Notes: generated from the letters alone by a model not told the origin. Counted from the first letter of the stretch, positions 1 to 8,625 are shown. The stretch: 64,000 nt of DNA from DASTFP01 sp963816855 (GCA_963816855.1 CAWFMA010000003.1:1-64000), one strand, 5' to 3'. Numbers and translations are program-made.

Positions 1-797
1 TTCCCCCTTCGGCATAGACTTGAAAGCCCTCGTGCCAGCCCATCCGGACGGGCATGGTCAGGTCGAGGTGCCCCACGAACGCAGCTCTTGAAATCTTGCG
101 GTTATCATCCAGCAGAGACTGTTAAACTTTTTCGTAAGGGTCGCACGCAGGGCACGAATTGCACCTCCCAGAAAAAGCGCGATATCAAATAGGTGACTAC
201 CGTGACCGAGCAGGTAGTAGACTGGCAGGTTAGCCTTTGGGTTACCCTTCGGCCGGCGAACCGCTGCGCTGGTCAGCATCAGCGGCTGCAGATTATCGGT
301 CTCTATGTAGCGGTAAATCGAGTCCAGTACCAGGCCTTGAGCGCGAGGATCTCGCCTCCCTCCTCGGCGAGAAAGCGCTGTGCATCCCGGATTCCCGGGT
401 CAAAACGCTTCATCGTGCCAACTTGGGCGATGAGTTTCGACTCGCGGACTTGCGCCGCCAGTCGCTCGCCGTCAGCGATGGTTGTGCCTAGCGGCTTTTC
501 CACCAGCACGTGCTTGCCCGCCTTCAAGGCACGAATGGCCGCATCAACATGAAATTGGTCGGCAATAGCCACGATGACTGCTTCAACCTTTGGGTCTGCC
601 AGCATCGCGTCGTAATCCGTAAAGGTTTTTCGTGGTTCGAATCGGGCCGCTATCTTTTGGACAAGATCCTCCGCTAGGTCGCAAACGGCGTACAGTTCCG
701 CGTTGCGAGCCTTAAGTGAGGCCTCCAAATGCGCGGCCTGCGAAATAGCTCCGCAGCCGAGAACTCCTACCCTCAGTAACCGTTTCTCCTTCTTCAT
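1..797 (-). pseudogene. Gfo/Idh/MocA-family NAD(P)-dependent sugar dehydrogenase, frameshifted and cut by the window edge
   Basis: The reading starts at 797 with a Rossmann motif (VGVLGCGAISQAAH) and the family signature EKPLGTTIADGE, where the Lys-Pro pair is typical of Gfo/Idh/MocA oxidoreductases. The first frame stops near 303. The protein continues in a second frame (YIETDNLQPLMLTSAAV, then GHGSHLFDIALFLGG), and after about position 90 in a third frame (VGHLDLTMPVRMGWHEGF) up to the window edge. At least two single-base shifts are therefore needed. The family oxidises or epimerises sugars and inositols with NAD(P). The gene sits among other broken sugar genes, so real decay is plausible, but sequencing error cannot be excluded. 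No substrate can be assigned. Confidence 0.75.
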
Positions 798-957
798 TTC
801 ACAACCTCCTCTGCATTAGGCAGGTAATCCCTCACGATGGAATCGGAAAACGCGAAAATCTCGACCAGCGATGAAAATTTGGAGGGACGACTGGTTAACG
901 TAAGGTTCATGGTCTTTCATTTTATAATAGTGCGCTAAAAACGCTCTAAACAATAGT

Positions 958-995
958 ATTCGAAAGTCAACAACAGAATGTGAACCTTTTCGAAT
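958..995. promoter_or_regulatory. Inverted repeat upstream of the dehydrogenase, possible operator
   Basis: Two inverted copies of ATTCGAAA (958-966 and 986-995, the second read as CTTTTCGAAT) lie in an AT-rich stretch 160 bases upstream of the dehydrogenase start. AT-rich DNA with TTCG/CGAA half-sites also precedes the deoR gene. A DeoR-type operator is possible, but this is inference only. Confidence 0.25.
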
Positions 996-1015
996 CTTAT
1001 GAGAAGAGATTCTCA

Positions 1016-1233
1016 ATGAAGACACCAGAAACTCCTGAAATACCGCACACCCCAAAGCGCTCGAGCTTGCCCGTGCTAAACGCGTGTTGGTTGGTTTTGA
1101 CGGATTTGTCGATGAGATCGTAACGCCCGTTGCAGCGCGCCACGGTCCAGCAGAAGATTATGTCCCTTTTGCCTCAATCGCCGACTTCGCCGAGCCAATC
1201 GCCAGCGCAGGCGGCGGGCGGAATGCCAACATC
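1016..1233 (+). pseudogene. PfkB-like sugar kinase, N-terminal fragment
   Basis: From an ATG at 1016 the reading MKTPETPEIPHTPK shifts frame in the CCCC run near 1057 and continues as ALELARAKRVLVGFDGFVDE. The VLVGFDGFVDEI block resembles the first strand and sugar-binding loop of PfkB/ribokinase-family carbohydrate kinases. Only about 70 residues of an expected 350 or so remain, with no ATP-binding GAGD motif. The fragment runs without a stop into a nucleotidase-like sequence, so the two are fused by a deletion. Assignment to the PfkB family rests on recognition of this one block. Confidence 0.5.
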
Positions 1234-1266
1234 GAAGTCGCGCCACCTTGGAAAAACTTGGGGGCA

Positions 1267-1594
1267 ATGGGCCGAAAAGCAATCGACATGGATGAGGTCT
1301 TGGCGGATACGCTCTCCAGGCATCTTCTCGCGCGAAGGATTTTTTAGGGGTATTCCGGTGATGCTGGGCAGCAAGGAAATTCTCCCGCTCTTGATACCGA
1401 GCTACGAAGTGTTCATCACCACAGCTGCTATGGATTACCCAACGTCATTCGCCGCGAAGTATGAATGGATTAAGGAGCATTTTCCATTCTTCCCGGACAG
1501 CCATATTGTGTTCTGCAGAGATAAGAGTACCATCGCCGCCGACTTTCTGGTCGATGATAATGTTCATCACTTCGGGCGCTTTAAGAACCTGTGA
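1267..1594 (+). pseudogene. 5'(3')-deoxyribonucleotidase (NT5C family) remnant
   Basis: The segment begins with the HAD-superfamily catalytic motif AIDMDEVLADTL (DxDxV nucleophile region). It shifts frame near 1320 and continues as GIPVMLGSKEILPLL, EVFITTAAMDYP, FPFFPDSHIVFCRDKS and ADFLVDDNVHHF. These blocks match the NT5C-type 5'-nucleotidases in order, including the TxA and DD motifs. About 20 residues between the first motif and the second block are missing, and the C-terminus is cut by an inserted inverted-repeat element at 1585. It is joined upstream in frame to a kinase fragment. Clearly non-functional. Confidence 0.65.
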
Positions 1595-1917
1595 AAAAAT
1601 TAGAAAGCGCCGCTCGAGAGCAAGAAAGCCGTATGGCAAGGCGCACGCGAGGGCGCATCCCCGCAGGGGGCTGTAACCGAGCGGGCAACGCGGCCAGACG
1701 GCCTTTCTTGCTCTTGCCCATAGGGTTGCGTATCTTTTTGGCTTGACCTGCGTTGCTCGGGCGGGACAGCCGAGCGAAGGGAGACAGCCTGCCGAAGGCA
1801 GCCCGCAGGCGATGCAAAGCATCGGCAACACCGCTGCGGGTATTGCCGCCGCCCTCACGCCTTGGCCAAGCCAAAATCCAGCAGCAACGCGGCACTTTGT
1901 AATTTTTTCGCAGGTTC
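1585..1917. mobile_element. MITE-like inverted-repeat element, 333 bp, copy 1
   Basis: The ends are imperfect terminal inverted repeats: GAACCTGTGAAAAAATTAG at 1585 against the complement of the 3' end, GAACCTGCGAAAAAATTAC. They match at 26 of 29 bases when extended. TAA occurs on both sides (1582-1584 and 1918-1920), consistent with a target duplication. The element lies inside the nucleotidase remnant. It shares internal blocks with the element at 45458: GGGGCTGTRACYGAG at about 82 bases from the left end, GGGTTGCG 56 bases later, and CCAAAAT...GCAACG near the right end. No transposase is encoded, so it would need one in trans. Confidence 0.7.
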
Positions 1918-1931
1918 TAACGCTTGGTGAC

Positions 1932-1967
1932 GCCGCCCGAAGAGCCCGGTGGGGCTAAGAGGGCGGC
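1932..1967 (-). terminator. Stem-loop after deoR, possible terminator
   Basis: GCCGCCC pairs with GGGCGGC around an inner AGCCC/GGGCT stem, giving a nested hairpin just beyond the deoR stop. There is no long T tract in the direction of deoR transcription, so intrinsic termination is uncertain. Confidence 0.4.
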
Positions 1968-1986
1968 CAAATCTAAATATTACAAG

Positions 1987-2796
1987 TCAGTCCCGCTTCT
2001 TTTGCGTGACGATCAGTTGGATCTGATGCGTCTGACAAATCTGCGCCAAATGATCGTTATGAGCATCGGTAACTACGATGTCGATTCGATCTAACGGGCA
2101 TACGAGAGAGAAGTCGGCCAATCCGACCTTGCTATGGTCCAGCGGGACCACGACCCGACGAGCGCGCTCGATCACGGCCGCTTTCAGCTGCGCCTCGCTC
2201 AAATCAGCTACCGTGATTCCGGCCTCGGTAATTCCGCTAACGCCAATAAAAGCCGTATTGATCGCAAAATTTCGAAGGTGTTCTGTTGCCAAGGGGCCGG
2301 AAAGGCACCCGCTTAAGCGGCGAAGCACTCCCCCGAGCATCACGTGGCTGATCCAGGATACGTCCGCAATCGTTTCCGCAACCACAGGCGCGCTGGTAAG
2401 CACCATCACCCTTTTGCTGCTATTAACCAACTGCTTTGCGATTTCACGAACGGTCGTCCCACAATCCAAAAAGATCGCCTCGCTGGGATTGACCAATTCG
2501 ACGCAGGCTTTCGCAATTTCAGCTTTCGCCGTAGCTTGCCGAGCAATCCGAGTTTCGACCTCTTGCTCAAGCGGTGGCCGGACGCTAACGGCTCCGCCGT
2601 GTGTGCGCTTGAGCAGACCCTTTTGCTCCAGGGAATTGAGGTCTTTACGAAGCGTAGCCTCCGTGACGTCGAAGAGCTTAACCAGCTGAGTCACATACAC
2701 CTTTCCATTGGTCGCGACGAGTTCGGCGATTCGACTCTGCCGTTCATCGGGAAAAAGAGGGGGGCCAGCATCTTCCAAATCGCTTTCAGTAGCCAT
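1987..2796 (-). CDS. DeoR-family transcriptional regulator
   Basis: This is an intact regulator of about 269 residues when started at MATESDLED; an upstream ATG at 2856 would add 20 residues unlike the family. The N-terminal winged helix-turn-helix carries the DeoR signature: ERQSRIAELVATNGKVYV, then LFDVTEATLRKDLNSLE and RTHGGAVS. The C-terminal part is the DeoRC sugar-phosphate sensor with IFLDCGTTVREIAKQL, LTSAPVVAE and GGVLRRLSGCLSGP. Family members repress sugar operons and are released by a phosphorylated sugar. It is surrounded by a kinase fragment, dehydrogenases and an epimerase, so it probably once controlled this locus. It is the only regulator here and looks functional. Confidence 0.9.
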   Translation of the reverse strand: MATESDLEDAGPPLFPDERQSRIAELVATNGKVYVTQLVKLFDVTEATLRKDLNSLEQKGLLKRTHGGAVSVRPPLEQEVETRIARQATAKAEIAKACVELVNPSEAIFLDCGTTVREIAKQLVNSSKRVMVLTSAPVVAETIADVSWISHVMLGGVLRRLSGCLSGPLATEHLRNFAINTAFIGVSGITEAGITVADLSEAQLKAAVIERARRVVVPLDHSKVGLADFSLVCPLDRIDIVVTDAHNDHLAQICQTHQIQLIVTQKKRD

Positions 2797-2816
2797 TGTT
2801 TCAATGAAACTAGCAT

Positions 2817-2878
2817 AAACAAAAACGAAAGAAAATAAACGAGTTGTCGACCTCATGGGGCTTCGTTTTTTGTTTGAG
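2817..2878. promoter_or_regulatory. Paired inverted AAACAAAAACGAAG half-sites upstream of deoR
   Basis: AAACAAAAACGAAAG at 2817-2831 and its near-complement CTTCGTTTTTTGTTTGAG at 2861-2878 lie 20-80 bases upstream of the chosen deoR start. Their position and symmetry suggest an autoregulatory DeoR operator. This has not been tested. Confidence 0.35.
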
Positions 2879-2952
2879 CAGTTTTCATTCGCTGGAAGGC
2901 CGTCTCAATCGTATTGGCAAACGATTAGGGGAAACCGACCTTGAGGCGAAAT

Positions 2953-3277
2953 TCATGCCGTTGGGACGAGGATGGTTTTGAGCGTCCGACGCTCCTGGAA
3001 ATCATCCAGCGCTTTTCCCGTATTCAGACAGCGGCAAAACTGGTCGGAAACGATCTTATCGAGTTACGCGGCCCTGCTCGATAAACCCCAGGGCCTGGGA
3101 GAACGAGCCCTTGATTGTTAGCATTGCAGAAAGATTTGGCAGGAATTCGCCTTCGTGGATGTGGAGATCGGTGCCGCACAAACCACAAGCTCTGACACGG
3201 ATTAGGACTTCGTCCGGTCCAGTAGCGACGTCTTCGTAGCGGAAATTTCTAGGTTTGCTATAATGGATAGCTTTCAT
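2953..3277 (-). pseudogene. Zinc-dependent alcohol dehydrogenase with large internal deletion
   Basis: The start MKAIHYSKPRNFRYEDV and the catalytic zinc block RACGLCGTDLHIHEGEFLP belong to the N-terminus of a medium-chain zinc dehydrogenase. Directly after this the sequence jumps to C-terminal material (TIKGSFSQALGFIEQGRV). A frameshift follows, then the family C-terminus NTGKALDDFQERRTLKTILV. About 325 bases remain of an expected 1,000, so roughly two thirds, including the whole Rossmann domain, has been removed. It is non-functional and lies next to a second broken dehydrogenase. Confidence 0.75.
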
Positions 3278-3309
3278 GGGAGAAAAAGAGTGGCGAGCTG
3301 TTTGCAAAA

Positions 3310-4307
3310 TTAGTCATTCGGTCGAATGCAAACCTTGAGGCCCTGTCCGCGCTGGTGAATGTCCCGGGCTTCCGAGAACTGAGCCAGCGGATAGACGCGA
3401 GTCACAAGCGGACGCCAGCGGTCTGGGTCTGCCGCCAGAATCTGGACCGCGCGTCTCGTTGCGTACGGGTTTGTAAAAGGTACCAAGTATGGTCAATTCC
3501 CGACGGAAAACCTCGAAGGGACGGAACGAAACCTCCGTCTCGGGGGCGGCTACGCCGACCAAGACGACGCGTCCACCTCACCGAGCGATCTTGATGGAAT
3601 AGGCAACCGCCCGGGCCGCTCCGGCACATTCAAACATTACGTCGGTCGTATCTGCTTTTGACTCGTTCGGCTGGCCGGCATCAAACCCTAACGCTCGTGT
3701 TCGTTCAACGCGCGCAGGGTTCGCCTCGTAAACCTTGACGGAGGCTGCGCCGTGTAGTTGCGCGAGCGCCGCAGCCATCAGACCGATCGGTCCAGCGCCG
3801 CGACTATCGCGACGTCCTCGCCTGCCCGTAGCGTTGAGCGGTCGAAAGCGTGTAGGACACACCCAGGGGTTCCGCCAGGGCGGCGACCTCGTCCGATACA
3901 GATTTCGGGACCGGCACAGAGAGCCCAGTCGCACTGTCGTTGGGACAGCAGACCTTCGGAATGAGACCCTAGCCCGGTTAGGTTAAGGCAGAGATGCGCT
4001 CGTCGTCCAAGCAAGGGACGCAAGTGCCGCAGGGTCGGTTAGGATCCACAACCACACGTTGACCGACCTGCAAGGATCGACACGCCGGGGCCAACGTCGA
4101 CCACTTCTCCGCAGGCCTCGTTACCAAGCACAACGCCTGACTTGGCCCCTACGAATTCTCCTTTCACGATGTGCGAGTCAGTACCCGCACAGTCCGCAGG
4201 CCAATACGCGCAGGCTTACTTCGCCTTCAGCCGGGGGGTTCAGGTCGTTCTTCCAGGGCGGCGATTCCGTTGCTTTGCCATACGATACTGGGGTTTTCAA
4301 ACTTCAT
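3310..4307 (-). pseudogene. Zinc-dependent alcohol/polyol dehydrogenase, multiply frameshifted
   Basis: Reading from ATG 4307 (MKFENPSIVWQSNG) and shifting frame gives EGEVSLRVLACGLCGTDSHI, then GNEACGEVVDVGPGVSI and VVVDPNRPCGTCVPC. This is a classic GroES-like zinc domain with catalytic and structural-zinc cysteines. Further on the Rossmann motif GAGPIGLMAAALAQLHG and DVMFECAGAARAVAYSI are readable. The C-terminus is GQGLKVCIRPND. The overall length (about 330 residues) is normal, but at least four frame changes are needed. Family members oxidise sugar alcohols with NAD. It is either a fresh pseudogene or a poorly sequenced gene. Confidence 0.75.
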
Positions 4308-4352
4308 AAGTACGGTCAGATAAATAAGTTAAGTGAAGAAAGGTTTCTAAAT

Positions 4353-5003
4353 TCATTTGCCCCTTTGTGCGTGGATCCAATTCAGCGCGGCACACGGATC
4401 TGGCTCGCCAAAAACCAGGGATCCCGGGACAACACCGTCTGCGCCGGATTTCGCCAGCAGAGGCACGGTCTCACGGCGAATCCCGCCGTCGACGACGATC
4501 TCGGGGCGTCGACCCGCTTGACCGCAGAGATCCAGAATGGTTCCAATTCTCTGCGCAATGTTGGGGTGTAGACCTTTTCCTTTCACCCCAATTTCGGTGC
4601 CCATCACCAGGAGACGATCGACAATGTCAAGATGGAGGTCCTCTACCGAAAGCGGATCGCCTAATTCTACAACCAGACCCGCGTGAACGCCCCTGGAACG
4701 GATCTCCTGTAAAGTAATGGACACCTTGTGGCAAAACTGCCGATGAACCGTCAGTAGATTCGAACCGGCCTCAGCATAGCGATCAACCCAAGCATCCGTG
4801 TTGGTCAGCATAAGGTGCACATCCAGTGTCTTTTTGGTCCGTCGACGCAGCGCAGCGATAAAATCCAGCCCAAACAACAAATCTGGGACGCAGACTCCGT
4901 CCATGATGTCCATGTGGTAGCCGTCAACGAGCGCGTCAACTGCATCGACGGCTTCTCCCAGAGCCATAAGATCGGCAGACCAAAGTGAGGCATATGCTTT
5001 CAT
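4353..5003 (-). CDS. rpe: Ribulose-phosphate 3-epimerase-like protein
   Basis: This intact 216-residue TIM-barrel protein has the family metal and acid/base motifs: GYHMDIMDGVCVPD near residue 30, DVHLML near residue 61 and VVDGGI near residue 173, followed by the phosphate-binding GADGVVPGS. Ribulose-phosphate epimerases interconvert D-ribulose 5-phosphate and D-xylulose 5-phosphate. The usual loop VNPGFGGQ is replaced by GTEIGVKGKGLHPN, so it may act on another ketose phosphate, as allulose-6-phosphate 3-epimerase does. It stands first in the minus-strand sugar locus, preceded by an AT-rich promoter-like stretch. Housekeeping rpe function is not assured. Confidence 0.8.
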   Translation of the reverse strand: MKAYASLWSADLMALGEAVDAVDALVDGYHMDIMDGVCVPDLLFGLDFIAALRRRTKKTLDVHLMLTNTDAWVDRYAEAGSNLLTVHRQFCHKVSITLQEIRSRGVHAGLVVELGDPLSVEDLHLDIVDRLLVMGTEIGVKGKGLHPNIAQRIGTILDLCGQAGRRPEIVVDGGIRRETVPLLAKSGADGVVPGSLVFGEPDPCAALNWIHAQRGK

Positions 5004-5544
5004 TATATTTTATATACTTCTGTAAATATGTCGAAATGAACCTTTAAAAGAATGTAATCGATAGTCAATAAAAATGAATGGAACATATGCGAAATATCCC
5101 GAAAGGACAGTAACCAGGCAAAAATCGCGGTCTTCGGCCATCGCTTTGGTTGTTAGGAAGCCGAGAAGACCGAGGCGATCGGGGTGCTTACCCGGGGCCA
5201 GAACGAGCTGACGGTGGCCTTGTGCCGTGACGGACCCCTCATCGCCGGCAATAGAGACGATCCGGCACCTTATTCCCACGACCGAAGCCCGGTTGTGGGA
5301 CTTGGATGGCGTCCCTTGCTGCTCGAAGAGAAAAACTGGGATGCGCCCGGATCGCATTCGACGTGATCCTCCGCATCGAGGGCACCAAGAGAAAGTAGCG
5401 AACCATTACTCTCGACATCGGACCAGGCGACACGCCAGACCCATGGTTATCGCCAGGCTCGAACAGCAATGGCACAACCATACGGCTTCTCTCGTATCGA
5501 GATTATTGTTGCTGGGGATAACGCATTTTGGATATTCCCGACCA
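5004..5544. other. Intergenic stretch, no gene recognised
   Basis: The first 90 bases are very AT-rich and probably contain the promoter of the epimerase-like gene (ATATTTTATATAC immediately upstream). The rest has open frames on both strands, but none shows a domain I recognise. Confidence 0.4.
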
Positions 5545-5973
5545 ATGGTTGATTCCCCTGCCACGAGCACGGGCCGGGCATTATTTCTTCGGTTGTTCCT
5601 CATTTCAGTCGCCTGCCTTTTTGCCGCCTGCCAGACGCCGCCATACACGGAAAAAGATTGGGACGTTCCCCTCACGCTTAGGACGGTGGGGCCTGCCTAC
5701 GCGGACTACGTCCTGGAGGTGGCTGATACGAACAGAGATCGCAAGGTGACCTACGTTGAATGGATGAACGCAAGCGGTTCCAAGCGGACCTTTGAGCTGA
5801 TTGACCAAAACAGGGACGGCGTGGTCACCCGAACGGAACTCATCCGGTTTGGCTCCAGCGGGCGGTTCCTCGACATGACACGGCGTTATACGGACTTCAA
5901 TAAGGACAATAAGCTCACACGGCGGGATTTCCGATCGCCGGCGGGAGTCCGGTTGCTGCGGATCGAGTTTTGA
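5545..5973 (+). CDS. EF-hand lipoprotein
   Basis: I start this 142-residue protein at MVDSPATSTG because a hydrophobic signal and a lipobox (CLFAAC, cysteine about residue 30) follow at once; the longer upstream open frame has no such signal. After the lipobox come three EF-hand-like loops with calcium-ligand spacing: DTNRDRKVTYVE, DQNRDGVVTRTE and DFNKDNKLTRRD. It is therefore probably a lipid-anchored outer-face or periplasmic calcium-binding protein. No partner is evident from the neighbours: an SDR gene converges from the right and the epimerase lies divergently to the left. Confidence 0.65.
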   Translation: MVDSPATSTGRALFLRLFLISVACLFAACQTPPYTEKDWDVPLTLRTVGPAYADYVLEVADTNRDRKVTYVEWMNASGSKRTFELIDQNRDGVVTRTELIRFGSSGRFLDMTRRYTDFNKDNKLTRRDFRSPAGVRLLRIEF

Positions 5974-6256
5974 ACCTGATAACTGCCTGGATGCTAGCCT
6001 TTCGCCTGGACGCGCAAGAGTTCTCGACTTCGTTCCACTGATCTGCAACTCGCCGACTACCCGTCACCCTCCAAACGACGGCTGACCGAGTCTCTTGCGG
6101 GCTCACCCGCAAGCGAGGCAAAGGGGGATTCTTTTGGCTCTTTGATACCCACAAATACAAGGCCAGTCTAGGCCGGCGCTCCTCGGTGCGAAGTTGGGAT
6201 GCCGTTCGCCGCGAGACTGCGGTCCTTGTCTTCGTTGGGCCAACCGTTGGTCGTTG

Positions 6257-7045
6257 CTAAAAGCACGCGCGCACCACGCCTCCATCCACTCGCAGTGCGG
6301 CGCCGGTGACCGCTGATGCCAGCGGGCTACAGATGAAAGCCACCAAGCTGGCGATCTCATCCGGGGTTTCGAAGCGTTTGATCAGCGAGCTTGGGCGGAC
6401 GCTCGCAAAGAACTCCTTTTCAAACGCCTCGAATGGCTGCCCGGCACTGAGCTGGTTAACAAATTCCTCCACGCCCGCCGAGCGCGTTGGCCCTGGCAGC
6501 ACCGCGTTCACGGTCACGCCAGTGCCTGCGCACGATTCGGCCAGCCCGCGCGACAGCCCGAGCTGGGCGGTCTTGGTCGCGCCGTAGTGAATCATTTCCA
6601 CGGGAATTTGGATGCCGCTCTCGCTGCTGATGAAAACGATCCGCCCCCACTGACGCTGCTTCATGCCGGCGACATACGCGCGACTGAGACGCACGCCGCT
6701 GAGGACGTTCACCTCAAAGAACCGCCGCCAATCCTCATCGGTAATCTCCTCAAAGGCCTTCGGCTCAAAGATGCCCAGATTGTTCACGAGGATGTCCACC
6801 GCTTGAAAACGCGAGAGCAAAGTCGCGACAGCCTCCGCCGTGGAAAGATCACCCGTAAACCCCTCGACCTTTGCGTTCGGGTCTGCGCCTCGAATCTCTT
6901 CCAAAGCCGTGGCCACAGCTTCATCTGAGCGACCGTTCACGATGACACGGGCACCCTCTCCGGCGAGTCGGCTGGCAATGGCAAACCCAATTCCTTTGGA
7001 GGAGCCAGATACTAGTGCGATTTTATCAGCTAAGTTCAGGTTCAT
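6257..7045 (-). CDS. Short-chain dehydrogenase/reductase
   Basis: This intact 262-residue SDR has the cofactor motif SGSSKGIGFAIASRLAGEGA (TGxxxGIG type), VNNLGIFEP, the catalytic serine in ISSESG and the YGATKTA catalytic Tyr-Lys pair. The arginine in VIVNGRSDEAV suggests NADP(H) preference. The C-terminal block SAVTGAALRVDGGVV is typical. Members reduce or oxidise sugars, acyl groups or steroids, and the substrate cannot be read from sequence. It is transcribed alone, divergently from the GH130-type gene to its right. Confidence 0.9.
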   Translation of the reverse strand: MNLNLADKIALVSGSSKGIGFAIASRLAGEGARVIVNGRSDEAVATALEEIRGADPNAKVEGFTGDLSTAEAVATLLSRFQAVDILVNNLGIFEPKAFEEITDEDWRRFFEVNVLSGVRLSRAYVAGMKQRQWGRIVFISSESGIQIPVEMIHYGATKTAQLGLSRGLAESCAGTGVTVNAVLPGPTRSAGVEEFVNQLSAGQPFEAFEKEFFASVRPSSLIKRFETPDEIASLVAFICSPLASAVTGAALRVDGGVVRACF

Positions 7046-7393
7046 AAAAATAGAGTGGGCGTTTCGCCAATGTCCCCGCTCAGCGACGCGGGGATTTGTG
7101 ATTCGGTCTGTTGGCTGTTGATTTTACCTCACCGCGGAATCCGCGATCATCTTTGAGTTTGCGGGTTTCGCGTTGTATGTTCCGATTGTGACACGCCAGA
7201 TTTGCAGGCACTGTATGAGACTCTGGTATGCGACGCCACCGTCAATTTTCGGAAGTCCGTAGGAACAAAAAACCCGGCGATCGCAGTGGCGCCCCCGACA
7301 ACGAGAAGGCCTCCGGTAGTCTCTTTTGTGAAACTGGCACTGGCGATCAGTGGCTCTTCTCGCCCGCCAATCGAAGCTGACCGATGCAGCGGG

Positions 7394-8527
7394 ATGTGCG
7401 AACAGGGAAAACTATTCCAGTTGACGCGTCTCGGGATCGTGATGACGCCGGAAAAGGATGATCCACGTGAAATCGAGGGCGTCCTAAACCCGGGAGCTGC
7501 GCGCGGCCCTGACGGGCAGCTCTACCTCTTCCCGCGCCTCGTCGCGCATGGCAACTTTTCGCGGATTGGCATCGCCCGGGTGCAGTTCAATGGTGAGGGC
7601 GATCCCATCGGCGTCCAGCGCCTCGGCATCGCTCTGGAGCCGCAAACCGATTACGAGCTGCATCCTGGCGGCGGCGGATGCGAAGACCCGCGCATTTCGT
7701 TTGTCGAACCCCTGCAACGCTATGTGATGACGTATACCGCCTTTGGGCCCAAGGGCCCGCGAATCGCACTTGCGAGCTCAAAGGATCTCTTTCTTTGGGA
7801 GCGACTTGGGCTTGCGACATTTCAGGCCTGCGACGGCCTTGAATGCCACGCCCGCGATTTCACAGAAGTCAACAACAAGGACGCTCTCCTCTTCCCCAAA
7901 GCAATTCGGGATCCGGACGGCGAACCGAGCTTCGCGATGATTCATCGTCCCCTGTTTCCGGGAACGGACGCAGACGAAACGGTGCACGATTCCAAGCCGC
8001 GAAAGGTCGATGTTTCCCGTGAGAGCATGTGGATTTCGTATTCCCCGTGCCGCGCCGTGGAACGCAATCGGGAAAACCTTTGTGACTTCCGCGCGCACCA
8101 TCGACTGGCATGCCCGGTCGCCCCGTGGGAGCACTTGAAAATTGGCGGCGGCGCGCCTCCGATTCTTACGCCACACGGTTGGCTGGTCTTCTACCATGCG
8201 GTTTGCGAGTCAGCTGACTCTCGCGCGCAGGCACGCCGGCTGCGCTACTCCGCCGGCGCGCTCTTGCTTTCCGAGAAGCGCCCAAGGATTATTCGCTACC
8301 GCTCAAGCTTGCCGGTGCTTGAACCGGAATTGCCAGAAGAGCGAACCGGTGCCGTGGCGAACGTGGTCTTTCCAACCGCCGTTGACCAGCGGTTTGACCT
8401 TGGTCAACCGAACCGTATCGATGTCTACTATGGGATGGCAGATACGCGCATCGGCGCAGCGCACACGGATATCCCCAACGAATTGCCCCACTCGGGGCCT
8501 TTCTTCGGTTGTGACGATAACCAGTGA
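7394..8527 (+). CDS. GH130-type beta-glycoside phosphorylase/hydrolase
   Basis: The start at MCEQGKLFQL is preferred; an upstream start at 7202 would add 64 residues without family character. The 377-residue product shows the five-bladed propeller motifs of GH130: EGVLNPGAARGPDG, GGGGCEDPRISF, NKDALLFPKAI, LKIGGGAPPILTPHGWLVFY and YYGMADTRIGAA. GH130 enzymes phosphorolyse or hydrolyse beta-mannosides and related linkages. The downstream neighbours (aldo/keto reductase, maltose-type importer) support a role in carbohydrate use. The exact linkage cannot be deduced. Confidence 0.85.
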   Translation: MCEQGKLFQLTRLGIVMTPEKDDPREIEGVLNPGAARGPDGQLYLFPRLVAHGNFSRIGIARVQFNGEGDPIGVQRLGIALEPQTDYELHPGGGGCEDPRISFVEPLQRYVMTYTAFGPKGPRIALASSKDLFLWERLGLATFQACDGLECHARDFTEVNNKDALLFPKAIRDPDGEPSFAMIHRPLFPGTDADETVHDSKPRKVDVSRESMWISYSPCRAVERNRENLCDFRAHHRLACPVAPWEHLKIGGGAPPILTPHGWLVFYHAVCESADSRAQARRLRYSAGALLLSEKRPRIIRYRSSLPVLEPELPEERTGAVANVVFPTAVDQRFDLGQPNRIDVYYGMADTRIGAAHTDIPNELPHSGPFFGCDDNQ

Positions 8528-8625
8528 ATCAGCCGGCTTCCACTGGAGGGAACGATGCTTTTCCGCCCCTTCGGGCCGGCGCTGGCCGCTCTCGTCACAA
8601 ATCAGCTAACTAAGGCAATCGATTA

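Noticed and set aside
1581..1895. A 104-codon minus-strand frame as an ordinary protein gene
   Set aside because: It lies entirely within the inverted-repeat element and ends in its terminal repeat; coding status is left as an open question rather than annotated.
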